From JACCSI01 sp963815285 (GTDB lineage: Bacteria; Acidobacteriota; Vicinamibacteria; Vicinamibacterales; UBA2999), in assembly GCA_963815285.1 (NCBI GenBank), contig CAWFGB010000006.1:186001-250000 (forward strand): 64,000 nucleotides of DNA. Direction: 5' to 3'. Each line of letters begins with the position of its first letter. Positions within the stretch are counted from its first letter, which is position 1. The position numbers and the translations under genes are program-made. The notes under the pieces are model-generated. The model worked only from the letters and a program-made list of their open reading frames with translations. It had not been told where the DNA came from and ran no database searches. Shown in pieces: positions 17,746 to 26,564 of the stretch.

Positions 17746-20394
17746 CTAGAACATGATGCGCGCGCCGAGTTGCACCTGGCGCGGGTTGTACTCCGAATCC
17801 ATCTGGACGAATCGCAGGAAATTCCCCGATGTCTGCCGGTTCTCGGGTGTGCTGAACTGGGGCGTGTTCGTCACGTTGAAGGCTTCGGCAATGAGTTCGA
17901 GCCGGCGGCCGCCACCGAACGCAAAGTTCTTCGCGAGGCGGACGTCGATCTTCCACGCCCACGGGCCGTGGTGCGCGTTGCGATCCTCGCCGGGCGGCCG
18001 GTCGGTAAAGAAGCCGTCGCGGTTGTTGTCCACGCCGGTGAGAACCGAGTAGTAGTCGCCCGATCGCACGCGGAAGAGCGCGCCGATCTGAAATCCGGCC
18101 GGCAATTGGTAAATGCCATTGCTGACGATCACATGTGTGTTACCGGCTCGGGCCATCGCTTCGCTGAAATCCAGCTGGCTGACCGGCGTGTCGAGGTCGT
18201 GGCGCGTCTTCGCCAACGTGTAGCCTACCGAGAATTGCAGGTTGCGATGCATCTGCCGCTCGAGTTCCGACTCGAGCCCGACGTAGTGCGTGCTCGCCGA
18301 CGCCTCTTGTTGGCTGATCAGACCGTAGTTGGGATCGGGCCGCCGGAACGTGACCGGATCGACAGGGTTGATGTCGCGGTTTCTGAGCACGTGAGCGCCG
18401 CGCGTCCAGACCAGGTCGCTCGTGATGCGCGTGTTCGATCCCAACGCTTTCATGAACCCGAGTGACGTACGGTAGCTCTCGGTCACTACCTTGTTCGGAT
18501 CAACGACCGTCTTGCTGGGGACCGGCAGGTTGCCTTCGCGCGTGCCGTTCGGGTTGAAGCCGTACGGATCCGGATAGCCAGGGTTGACGATCTGGATGCG
18601 CGTGAAGTTGCGCTCTGCTTGGTAGACGAAGAGCGTCAACTCGCCGCGGTTGCGGTCGTAGAAGAGCCCGCCGCCGCCGCGGATGATGAACGTACCCTGG
18701 TCCTTCGGGTCGTACGTGAAGGAGAGTCGCGGCCCGAAGTTGTTCTTGTCCTTACTGACCACGTGCTGTCCCTGCCAGTCCCACCGGAGACCTGCGTTGA
18801 TGGTGAGGTTCGACCGCACGCGCCAGCTGTCCTGGATGAACACGTCCACCAGTTGATCCGGCACCTCCATGAACGGATCGCCAAGCACGATGTCGTAGCG
18901 CGCGGGATAGGTGGCGCCATTGGCCGCATCGAACGGCAGGTCCGTCGTGAACACGAACGAGCCATCCTGCGTGCCCGGGAAATAGATGTCGGTCCAGATG
19001 TTGTTGTAGTTGATACCGGCTTTGAGGTCGTGTTGGCCGTAGGTCATCGTGACCGTGTCGACCACTTGCAGCCGGTACTCGTCATACCACTGCGGCTGAT
19101 TGGTCGGCTTGCCCAGGTTGCCGCTCGGACGCGTGATCGACGGGCAGTACGGGCAATTCATCGCGTCTTGCGCGGCGCGGTTGCCCGAATTGAGCGGTGC
19201 GTACTGGATGCGTGCCTCGTTGACCAGCGTGTTGGTGAGGACGCTCGTCACGGTGCCTTGATAGTCCTGCCGACGCGGCTTGGTGATGCGGCCACGCTCC
19301 CAGACGTCGAGGTTGCCGACGCCGCTGTTGGTGGTGCGCCCGCGATCGTAGTTGTAGCGGAACGAGAGGCGGTTGGCGCCGAGCTGGGCATCCGCCTTGG
19401 TGAGGAACTTGACGTTGCGCGTCTCTCGCGGATACTCACCGGGCGACAGCTGCGACGTCACCACCGCGGTCTCGTCTTGTCGCAGTCCTTCGAAAGAGCC
19501 GAAGTAGTGAAAGCGATTGCGGACGATGGGCCCGCCAAGTGTTCCGCTCAACCATTGCTGGCTGAACGGCGCCTCGCCCTCCGCAAAGTAGTCGCGCGCA
19601 TCCAGATGATTGCTGCGGCCGTAGAAGCCGAAGCTGCCGCGATGCTCGTTGGTGCCCGAACGAGTCAGGATGTTGACGATCGGTCCGGACGCGGTGCCGT
19701 ACTCGGCGCTGAACATATTGGTCAGCACCTGGAACTCTTGCACCGAGTCGGGCGAGAGATTGCCGCGCGATCCGACCGTCAGGTTGTTCTCCTGGCTCAC
19801 GCCGTCGACCTGGTAGCCAACGCGGCCCGAGTTACGCCCGGCCGACGCCATGCCCGCGGCGCCGCCATCCGGCGACACACCCGGCGCCATCGTCACCAAA
19901 GTGAGGTAGTTACGTCCGGCAAGCGGAAGCTCCTCGAGTTTCTGCTGTGTGAAGGTGGTGCCGAGTGTCGTCTTCGATGTTTCGATCAGCGGTGCTTCCG
20001 ACGTGACCGTCACGGTTTCCTCCAGCGCGACGACACCGAGCTGAAATGGAATCTCGAGCTCCTGCCCGATGGTGAGCATCAGCGCCGTGCGCTTGACCGC
20101 GGCGAACCCCGCGAGTTCTGCGGTCAGCGTATAGCGCCCGGGCGGAAGCGCTGGGATGCGATAGAAACCCCGCTCGTCAGTGACGACGGCGCGGACCTGG
20201 CCGGTTTGTTCACTGACGGCAGTGACCGTTGCACCCGGCAGGACGCTCTTGGTGTCGTCCGTAACCGTGCCCTGCACTGTAGCCGTCGCTACCTGACCAC
20301 TCGCCACTGACCAGGAGACCGCCATCACAATCAATGCAGAGGCGACAGTGGCGATGACACGACGGTACGTGAACCCGCTCGAACTCGCGTTCAT
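17746..20394 (-). CDS. TonB-dependent receptor, Oar-like, with carboxypeptidase-regulatory-like N-terminal domain
   Basis: An 882-residue outer-membrane protein. GGAGG stands five bases before the ATG at 20394. After a signal peptide (ending near residue 33, SVASGQ) comes a CarboxypepD_reg-like Ig fold (QGTVTDDTKSVLPGATVTAV, YRIPALPPGRYTLTAEL), then a plug domain (ETSKTTLGTTFTQQKLEELP, GYQVDGVSQENN, NMFSAEYGTASGPIVNI) and a long barrel ending in ARIMF with a terminal aromatic residue. This is the Oar/OmpA-related transporter class common in Acidobacteriota. Position between S9 peptidase genes argues for uptake or surface capture of oligopeptides, which is an inference. Confidence 0.93.
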   Translation of the reverse strand: MNASSSGFTYRRVIATVASALIVMAVSWSVASGQVATATVQGTVTDDTKSVLPGATVTAVSEQTGQVRAVVTDERGFYRIPALPPGRYTLTAELAGFAAVKRTALMLTIGQELEIPFQLGVVALEETVTVTSEAPLIETSKTTLGTTFTQQKLEELPLAGRNYLTLVTMAPGVSPDGGAAGMASAGRNSGRVGYQVDGVSQENNLTVGSRGNLSPDSVQEFQVLTNMFSAEYGTASGPIVNILTRSGTNEHRGSFGFYGRSNHLDARDYFAEGEAPFSQQWLSGTLGGPIVRNRFHYFGSFEGLRQDETAVVTSQLSPGEYPRETRNVKFLTKADAQLGANRLSFRYNYDRGRTTNSGVGNLDVWERGRITKPRRQDYQGTVTSVLTNTLVNEARIQYAPLNSGNRAAQDAMNCPYCPSITRPSGNLGKPTNQPQWYDEYRLQVVDTVTMTYGQHDLKAGINYNNIWTDIYFPGTQDGSFVFTTDLPFDAANGATYPARYDIVLGDPFMEVPDQLVDVFIQDSWRVRSNLTINAGLRWDWQGQHVVSKDKNNFGPRLSFTYDPKDQGTFIIRGGGGLFYDRNRGELTLFVYQAERNFTRIQIVNPGYPDPYGFNPNGTREGNLPVPSKTVVDPNKVVTESYRTSLGFMKALGSNTRITSDLVWTRGAHVLRNRDINPVDPVTFRRPDPNYGLISQQEASASTHYVGLESELERQMHRNLQFSVGYTLAKTRHDLDTPVSQLDFSEAMARAGNTHVIVSNGIYQLPAGFQIGALFRVRSGDYYSVLTGVDNNRDGFFTDRPPGEDRNAHHGPWAWKIDVRLAKNFAFGGGRRLELIAEAFNVTNTPQFSTPENRQTSGNFLRFVQMDSEYNPRQVQLGARIMF

Positions 20395-20446
20395 GACATC
20401 CTCCGATCAAAAAAATGCAATCGGACCCGCGACGGTGCGCGAGTGA

Positions 20447-22486
20447 TTAGCGTTGGTTCTGTGACGTGGTCGTGCTTGGCCGACGGTGCTTTTCGAACCA
20501 AGCTTGCAGATAGAGTTGCTGCGCCAGCTGCCGCGACGGACGCCGCCACCCGTGATACTCCTCGGGCATGCGGACCATGAGCGTTTCCTTCTTGAGCATC
20601 TTCAACGCCCGATAGAACTCCTCGGTTTGCCCGATCGGAGTGCGCAGGTCCGCTTCGCCGGTCATGAGCATCGTCGGCGTTGTGACCTTGGCGACGTAAT
20701 TGAGAGGCGAACGCAACGCGTACGACGTGGGGTCTTCCCACGGGTACTTCTCGAATTGCCGGTACCAGTTCACGCCGTCTGTCGTACCGACGAACGAGTG
20801 CCAGTTGATGACCGGCCGCATCGAGACCGCTGCAGCAAATCGGTTGGTGTGACCGACGATCCACGCAGTCAGGACGCCGCCTCCACTGCCGCCACAGACG
20901 AAGAGGTTTCGTTCGTCGACGAAGCCTTTGGCGATTGCCGCATCGACGCCGGCCATCAGGTCGTCGTAGTCCTTGCCCGGATACGAGTACTGAATGCCGT
21001 TGACGAACTCCTGGCCGTAACCTGTGCTGCCGCGCGGGTTGGTATAGAGCACCGCGTAGCCTTTGCCGGCGAAGTTCTGATAGCCCCAGTTGAAGCCGAC
21101 GTTGTACATGGACCATGGTCCGCCGTGGATCCAGAGCACCATCGGGTACTTGCGATTGGGGTCGAAGTTCGCGGGCTTGACCAGCCAGCCCTGTGCTTTC
21201 ACGCCATCCTTAGCGGTGAACCACAGCTCCTCCACCTCGCCGAGCTTCACGCCGTCGAGCACGTCACGATTGACGTCAACCAGGGTCTTTACGGCCGATG
21301 GGTTGGCCACTGGGAAGGTGACGAGGTGACCTGGCTGATGGAACGTCGAGCGCACGCTTGCGGCAACGCCGAGGCGCGAAAGCGACAACCCCGTCAACGT
21401 CTGCACTGCGTCGGTCAACTTGCGCGCCGTGCCGTCGAGTGGAGCGAAGTAGAGGTTGGTGGACCCGAACTCGTCGACGGTGAAGTAGATCCCAGAGCTG
21501 TCCGCGGCCCAGATCAGCTCAGCCGGTGTATCGGACAGCCGCTCGGCCCACACGCGACGACCGCCGCCGTTGGTGTCCATGACATACAGGTGCGACAGGT
21601 GACGGGTGAAGTTCTTCTCGTCGTGCCCTGTGTAGGCGATCCACTTTCCATCCGGGGACACGGCCGGGTTGTCGTCTGGACCGCCCCGATCCGTTAGCGC
21701 TTTGATGGCGCCGCTCTCGAGATTGATCGCGAAGATCTCGGTATCACCGCGCATCAACTCGGCGTCGGGCTTGCGGATGGCCGACACGAACAGCGTCCGG
21801 CCATCCGCAGACCATTCGTGGCCGCTGTGGTTGTAATTGCCGCCGGTGACCTGCCGCGGCGTGCCTCCGAGCCGCGCATCGATGACGAAGACGTGGTTGT
21901 AGCCTTTCTCGACCTGCCCGACGCCGTCGCGCGCCCAGCTCGCGCGATCGATCACCACGGCCCCGCGTGCCCATTCAGCGCCGCGCGGTCGCTGCGGCAA
22001 CTTGATCGGCAGAATCGGGTCGTCGTCGGGTACGAATGCACTGAAGGCAATGCGCTCGCCGTCCGGCGACCAGCGGACGGCGCTTGGCGCACGCTGCAAA
22101 TGCGTCAGCTGCGCGACTTCGCCGGTGGCGACCCACAGCACATGCAGCTGTTGCGTGCCGCCGCGATCAGACAGGAAGGCAATGCGCTCGCCGTCCGGCG
22201 CCCAGGCAGGATCGCTGTCACGCCAAGCGCCGCTCGTCAGCTCGCGCACTCGTGCGCCGTCGCTGTCGACAATCCACAAGTTGGCGCGCGCCTGGTCGCG
22301 CATCTTGTCGATCCAGCCGCGCGTGAACACGATCTGGCGGCCGTCGGGCGAGATCGCCGGGCCAGTGACACGCTCCATGTCCATGAACGTGCTGTCGTCC
22401 AGTACGCGGGGTTGCGCAAGAGACCAGGCCGGAGCCACAAAGAGCAGAGTCACCGCGAGCGCAAGCAAGCGATTCGGTCGGGTCAT
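20447..22486 (-). CDS. S9 family peptidase, secreted
   Basis: About 679 residues from ATG 22486, preceded by GGAG with a six-base gap; an in-frame ATG at 22498 is the alternative. Signal peptide (LLALAVTLLFVAPAWSLAQP), PD40 propeller repeats (ISPDGRQIVFTRGW, WAPDGERIAFLSDR, WSPDGERIAFSAF) and a C-terminal peptidase domain with Ser in GGSGGG (about residue 534), acid in MTGEADLRTPI and His in EYHGW. It is a paralogue of the genes either side of the TonB receptor, distinct enough that different cleavage preferences are likely. It lies 52 bases upstream of the receptor gene and 46 bases downstream of the next peptidase. Confidence 0.93.
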   Translation of the reverse strand: MTRPNRLLALAVTLLFVAPAWSLAQPRVLDDSTFMDMERVTGPAISPDGRQIVFTRGWIDKMRDQARANLWIVDSDGARVRELTSGAWRDSDPAWAPDGERIAFLSDRGGTQQLHVLWVATGEVAQLTHLQRAPSAVRWSPDGERIAFSAFVPDDDPILPIKLPQRPRGAEWARGAVVIDRASWARDGVGQVEKGYNHVFVIDARLGGTPRQVTGGNYNHSGHEWSADGRTLFVSAIRKPDAELMRGDTEIFAINLESGAIKALTDRGGPDDNPAVSPDGKWIAYTGHDEKNFTRHLSHLYVMDTNGGGRRVWAERLSDTPAELIWAADSSGIYFTVDEFGSTNLYFAPLDGTARKLTDAVQTLTGLSLSRLGVAASVRSTFHQPGHLVTFPVANPSAVKTLVDVNRDVLDGVKLGEVEELWFTAKDGVKAQGWLVKPANFDPNRKYPMVLWIHGGPWSMYNVGFNWGYQNFAGKGYAVLYTNPRGSTGYGQEFVNGIQYSYPGKDYDDLMAGVDAAIAKGFVDERNLFVCGGSGGGVLTAWIVGHTNRFAAAVSMRPVINWHSFVGTTDGVNWYRQFEKYPWEDPTSYALRSPLNYVAKVTTPTMLMTGEADLRTPIGQTEEFYRALKMLKKETLMVRMPEEYHGWRRPSRQLAQQLYLQAWFEKHRRPSTTTSQNQR

Positions 22487-22544
22487 ACGACTCTCCATTT
22501 GGAAAGAACCTAAAACTCCGGAAACCGCGCGTGTCGGCCGACGA

Positions 22545-24677
22545 TCAGCGCCGTTCAGCTTGCGTGTTCGTCGTCGTTGGTCGCTTGTGCGTGCCCCAGC
22601 GCTCGAACCATTTGCGCAGGTAGAGCTGCGTGCGCAGGAAGTTCGATGGCTTGCTCGAAGTGCCGTGCCACTCGCCTTCGAAGCGCACCATCGCGGCAGG
22701 CTTGTTCTGTGCTCGCAGCGCCTGGTAGAACTCCTCGGTCTGCGACATCGGCGTGCGCAGATCGAGCACGCCGGTCATCAGCATCACCGGCGTCTTGACC
22801 TTACCCACGTGCATCAACGGCGAGCGCGCGAGGTGGCCGCTGGGGTCTTCCCACGGGAACTTCTCGAACTTGCCGCCCTTGAACCAGCGGATCGGATTGC
22901 CGTCCACGGTGCCGCCGAAGCTGAGGAAGTTGATGACGGGGCAATTCGACGACGCGGCGCGGAAGCGTTCGGTTTGCGTCACTACCCAGGCGGTGAGGAG
23001 CCCGCCACCCGAACAGCCGTAGACGAACATGTTGGATTCGTCGACGTAGCCGCGGCTGACCACCGTGTCGACGCCCGCCATCAGGTCCTTGTAGTCGTCA
23101 CCCGGATAGGCGTACTTGATGGCGTTGCCAAACGCGCTGCCGTAGCCCGAGCTTCCACGCGGGTTCGTGTAGAGGACGACGTAGCCGTTCGCCGCGTGTT
23201 CTTGCCAGCCGAAATTGAACGCGACGTTGTACATGCTGTGCGGTCCGCCGTGAATCGAAAGCATCAGCGGGTACTTGCGTGACGGCGTGAAGTCGGGCGG
23301 CTTCACAATCCAGCCTTGGATCTCCTGTCCGTCGAATGAGCGATAGCGCACTTCTTCCACCTCGCCAAGGCGCACACCGGCCAGCAGCGCTTCGTTGGTC
23401 CGGAGCAGACGTCGCAGCGTCCGCGGATCCTGCAGGTTGATCGTGACGAGGGCGTCAGGCTCCCGTGGGCTCGTCACGGTGCCGACCGCTATGCGACTAC
23501 CCGCGATGCCCGTGACCTCGAGCATGTGACTGCCTTCGGTCAGCCGCTTCGCTGCACCGCTGAGCGGGGCGAAATACAGCTGGCTCGTGCCACTGTCTTG
23601 AGCGCTGAAATAGACGCCGCTGCCGTCTGGCGCCCACGTGAGATTGGCCGGCGTGCGATCGAGACCGACGGCAATCTGTCGCGCACCGCTGCCGTCGGCT
23701 TCCATGACATACAACTCCCGTTCGAAGAAGGTGTCGTCGGTCCAGTCGCGCCCAATGAACGCGATGCGCTTGCCGTCAGGTGACGGCACCGGGCCAGCAT
23801 TGACACCGCGACGTTTGGTGAGCTGTCTCACGTTGCCGGATTGCGCATCGACTTCGTAGATCTCGGAATGACGCCCCAACTCGTACTCGGCGTCTGGCAC
23901 GCGGAGGCCGTCGAAGAGGATGCGCCGGCTGTCCGATGTCCACGCCGGCGCGCCGTGGTCGAAATCGCCTTGGGTCACCTGGCGCGCCGCGCCGCCGTTG
24001 GCCGGCACGACGAAGATGTGTTCGAAGCCTTCCTCGACAAAGCCTTGCCGATCCTGCCGATAGACGAGCGATTCGACGATGCGCGGGTCGGCGGTCCACT
24101 GCGCACCGCGTGGCCGCGGCAGCGAGATGCGCCATTGCTCGGAGGTTGGACGCGTCGGCGGCGTGCGAACCCGGAAGGCAATGGTGTTACTGTCCGGACT
24201 CCACGCGAGATCGCGCGGGCGTTCGGTCAGTCGCGTGATTTGTGATACTGCGCCTTCGTCGTCCATCCACCGCACGAAGATCTGCGTCTTGCCGGCCGCG
24301 TCCGGAGCGAGGTAGGCGATGCGCGAGCCGTCAGGCGACCACGTCGCGGACGAACCGTCGACCAACTGGCGATTACGCGACCCGTCGGTGTGAATCAGCC
24401 AGATCGAGCTTTCCCACGAATCTTTGAGCTTGTCGATCCAGCGGCGCTCATAGATGACGCGGCTGCCATCGGGCGAGATCCGCGGCTCGGAGATTTGCTC
24501 CCACTCCAGATAGTCCGACAACGCGAGGAGCCGGCCTTGTGGCGCGCCAGTCTGGGCCGCTGCCGTCTGGCCGAAGATCACGGCACTCGCGACGATCCCG
24601 GCGATCAACAGCAGGTAGGCTGTCCGTGAATGCGGCAGTGGAGTCGCTTTGGTGAGGGCGGTGGTGTTTGTCGACAC
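22545..24677 (-). CDS. S9 family peptidase, secreted; first gene of the operon
   Basis: Start taken as GTG 24677, with GAGGAGG six bases upstream; an in-frame ATG at 24752 would add 25 residues that look unlike a leader. A hydrophobic leader (AYLLLIAGIVASAVIFGQ) ends in AAAQTG. PD40 propeller repeats follow (ISPDGSRVIYERRW, WSPDGSRIAYLAP, WSPDSNTIAFRV). The peptidase domain has Ser near residue 556 in GCSGGG, an acidic MTGVLDLRTPM and His in EWHGT. It is the promoter-proximal gene of the peptidase-receptor operon and is divergent from the HTH-cupin regulator, 195 bases between the two starts. Confidence 0.93.
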   Translation of the reverse strand: MSTNTTALTKATPLPHSRTAYLLLIAGIVASAVIFGQTAAAQTGAPQGRLLALSDYLEWEQISEPRISPDGSRVIYERRWIDKLKDSWESSIWLIHTDGSRNRQLVDGSSATWSPDGSRIAYLAPDAAGKTQIFVRWMDDEGAVSQITRLTERPRDLAWSPDSNTIAFRVRTPPTRPTSEQWRISLPRPRGAQWTADPRIVESLVYRQDRQGFVEEGFEHIFVVPANGGAARQVTQGDFDHGAPAWTSDSRRILFDGLRVPDAEYELGRHSEIYEVDAQSGNVRQLTKRRGVNAGPVPSPDGKRIAFIGRDWTDDTFFERELYVMEADGSGARQIAVGLDRTPANLTWAPDGSGVYFSAQDSGTSQLYFAPLSGAAKRLTEGSHMLEVTGIAGSRIAVGTVTSPREPDALVTINLQDPRTLRRLLRTNEALLAGVRLGEVEEVRYRSFDGQEIQGWIVKPPDFTPSRKYPLMLSIHGGPHSMYNVAFNFGWQEHAANGYVVLYTNPRGSSGYGSAFGNAIKYAYPGDDYKDLMAGVDTVVSRGYVDESNMFVYGCSGGGLLTAWVVTQTERFRAASSNCPVINFLSFGGTVDGNPIRWFKGGKFEKFPWEDPSGHLARSPLMHVGKVKTPVMLMTGVLDLRTPMSQTEEFYQALRAQNKPAAMVRFEGEWHGTSSKPSNFLRTQLYLRKWFERWGTHKRPTTTNTQAERR

Positions 24678-24871
24678 GGTCTGCCTCCTCTGCAACCTGT
24701 GGAAAGCCAAAATGGCGTTGTAGATCGACGTGATTATGAGAAGCGGACGCAAGAAGCTGTCATATTTTGTAATAGGCTGTCAATAAGACTGTTTTCAGTA
24801 AATTGGCTTTACAGGCGTCAGAATTTGAGAAATTAACGTCTTGATAAGATAGGGACTGAGCAGTAACAGAC
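24678..24871. promoter_or_regulatory. AT-rich divergent promoter region
   Basis: This 194-base stretch separates the peptidase operon from the divergent regulator and is clearly more AT-rich than its surroundings. On the minus strand a TTGACA (24783-24778) is a fair -35 box, though the -10 is weak. On the plus strand TTGAGA near 24826, 17 bases, then GATAGG is a loose promoter. The imperfect dyad TCTTGATAAGA (about 24838-24848) and CTGTTTTCAGTAAATTGGCTTTACAG-like symmetry near 24790-24815 are candidate operators for the regulator. Confidence 0.45.
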
Positions 24872-26212
24872 ATGAAGGGGATTGAGCGCACCGTCCCACC
24901 GACGGTTGAGCTTGAGATTGGAGTCCGGATTCGCCATTACCGGCGTCTTCGCGGCTTGTCGCTTCAGGAACTGAGCGCCCAAATCGAGGTCTCGACCGCC
25001 ACGCTGTCGAACATCGAGCGCGGCCGTATGGCAATCGATGTCGAGCGGTTACTGGCGCTCTGCTCGGCGCTGTCCGTGGATTACGCCAAGCTGGTGCCGC
25101 GCGGCGGCGGGTCACATTTCGAGGTCATTCGCCGCAGCGCGATTGGGCTGCCGGCACTCCCGGCAAAAGCCCTCGACGGCGAAGGGCAGCCGGTTCCGTA
25201 TCACAATCTGGTGCGCCCACTTGTCCAGGGGGTGAGCGGCAAGCAGATTGAGCCGTTTCTCATTCGCGCGATGCCGACTGCGGAAGGGCAACTCTCGTTC
25301 ATCAATCACGGTCACGAGGAATTCTTCTTCGTGCTGAACGGTGCCATTGAGTGCCAGGTGCAGACCCCTGACGGACTCGTCACGCAAACGCTGCGTGAAG
25401 GCGACTCGATGTACTTCTGGTCGTCGCTGCCGCACTCCATCCGTTCGGCGACGAGCGAGCCATCGGACGCCATTCACGTGCTGTGCGTCGCGCAATCCGA
25501 TCGGCTCACCGAGCAGCAGCACGCGACCGCCACCATCCATTCGCGCGAATGGCCGCTGACGTTGCGGCAATGGGTGGCGGGACGGGTCAAGTCCTTGCGG
25601 ATGGCCTTACGCATGTCCGGCGCGGAGTTTGCGGAGGCCGCCGGCGTGGGTCCCCGGTGGCTCGCGGAGGTCGAGCGCGGTCAGAAACCGATCCCGATTG
25701 CCTTTCTGCTAGAGCTCGGTCGCCGATTCCAGAAACCGCTCGACTTCTTCTTTGTGGGCGCGTTCGCACCGCCACCGTATTACTTTGTCCAGCGTGCCGC
25801 CGACATCGCGCGTGTGCCCGCGCGCAAGCGACGGCTGTCCGACGGCCAGGGGACCGGCCGCGCCGATGTCTTCCGCCCACTGGCGCGTGGCTTTCCGAAC
25901 CGATCGATGCATCCCTATTACGTCAAGTTGCAGCAGCGCGACGGCAATACCGGCCCGATCCGGGAGCACCACGGGCAGGAGTTCGTGTACGTGTTGAACT
26001 CGGGCGTCGAAGTGCGAACGGTTGTCGACGGCAAACCGTTTGCGGAGACGCTCGTCGCCGGCGACGCCTGTTTCATCGACTCAACCGTCCCGCACCGCTT
26101 CGCCAGCGCGCAAGTCAACGCCTTCGAGCCCCGCTCGGCAGAAGTGATCAACGTGTTCTGGAGCCCGTTGGGCGAGGACTACTTGTTCGAACCCGAAGAC
26201 TCGCGCACCTAG
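24872..26212 (+). CDS. Transcriptional regulator with duplicated HTH-cupin unit
   Basis: A 446-residue protein with four domains in the order HTH, cupin, HTH, cupin. The first XRE-type HTH (about residues 16-72) reads IRHYRRLRGLSLQELSAQIE and STATLSNIERGR. The first cupin (about 125-205) has INHGHEEFFFVLNGAIE and GDSMYFWSSLPHS. A second XRE-like HTH (about 222-282) has LRMALRMSGAEFAEAAGV and RWLAEVERGQKPIP, and a second cupin (about 350-435) REHHGQEFVYVLNSGVE and GDACFIDSTVPHRF. Single HTH-cupin regulators are common and sense small ligands through the cupin. Two in one chain could act as an intramolecular dimer on a direct repeat. Divergence from the peptidase operon suggests it controls that operon. 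Confidence 0.88.
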   Translation: MKGIERTVPPTVELEIGVRIRHYRRLRGLSLQELSAQIEVSTATLSNIERGRMAIDVERLLALCSALSVDYAKLVPRGGGSHFEVIRRSAIGLPALPAKALDGEGQPVPYHNLVRPLVQGVSGKQIEPFLIRAMPTAEGQLSFINHGHEEFFFVLNGAIECQVQTPDGLVTQTLREGDSMYFWSSLPHSIRSATSEPSDAIHVLCVAQSDRLTEQQHATATIHSREWPLTLRQWVAGRVKSLRMALRMSGAEFAEAAGVGPRWLAEVERGQKPIPIAFLLELGRRFQKPLDFFFVGAFAPPPYYFVQRAADIARVPARKRRLSDGQGTGRADVFRPLARGFPNRSMHPYYVKLQQRDGNTGPIREHHGQEFVYVLNSGVEVRTVVDGKPFAETLVAGDACFIDSTVPHRFASAQVNAFEPRSAEVINVFWSPLGEDYLFEPEDSRT

Positions 26213-26393
26213 CGCTGCGGCGCACCGAGCGGCCTACGGGCGCGAATGTGGCGCCTCTGTCTCTACGCCGCGCAGCGGGCCCCGTTCCTACCGCGCGTAA
26301 GCGCGGCCCGCATGTTGCGGTATACAATCCGCTGGCCTCTCGATCTGCCCGTGCGCGCCACGATCCGTCGGCCGGGCCTGTGAGCACACATCG

Positions 26394-26490
26394 ATGGTTC
26401 ATGTCGTCGAAGACGACCTCTCCATGCGCGACGAGTACCGTCACCAGATCCACGGCGAAGGTCCCACGTGGACATCCGCATCGGAGATGT
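26394..26490 (+). pseudogene. Possible remnant of a response-regulator receiver domain
   Basis: The frame from ATG 26394 reads MVHVVEDDLSMRDEYRHQI, which resembles the first strand and helix of FixJ-type receiver domains ('VxVVDDDxSMRxAL...L'). The similarity ends after about 20 codons and no phosphoacceptor region or output domain follows before the next gene. It could be chance; the acidic pair and spacing are the only support. Confidence 0.25.
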
Positions 26491-26564
26491 TGCGGGGCAG
26501 GTTGACAAGTGGCGATGCCCTTCATCAACGCGGCCCTGACGGCGTTGTCCGCAGAGGAGCAGGA

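Noticed and set aside
18619..20310. Long plus-strand open frame (563 codons) opposite the TonB receptor gene
   Set aside because: Arg/His/Val-rich composition, no leader, no recognised motif, and exactly antisense to a well-supported gene; a by-product of high GC.
26291..26306. Hairpin CCGCGC-GTAA-GCGCGG after the HTH-cupin gene as terminator
   Set aside because: Perfect stem but no U-tract follows on either strand, so not listed as a terminator.
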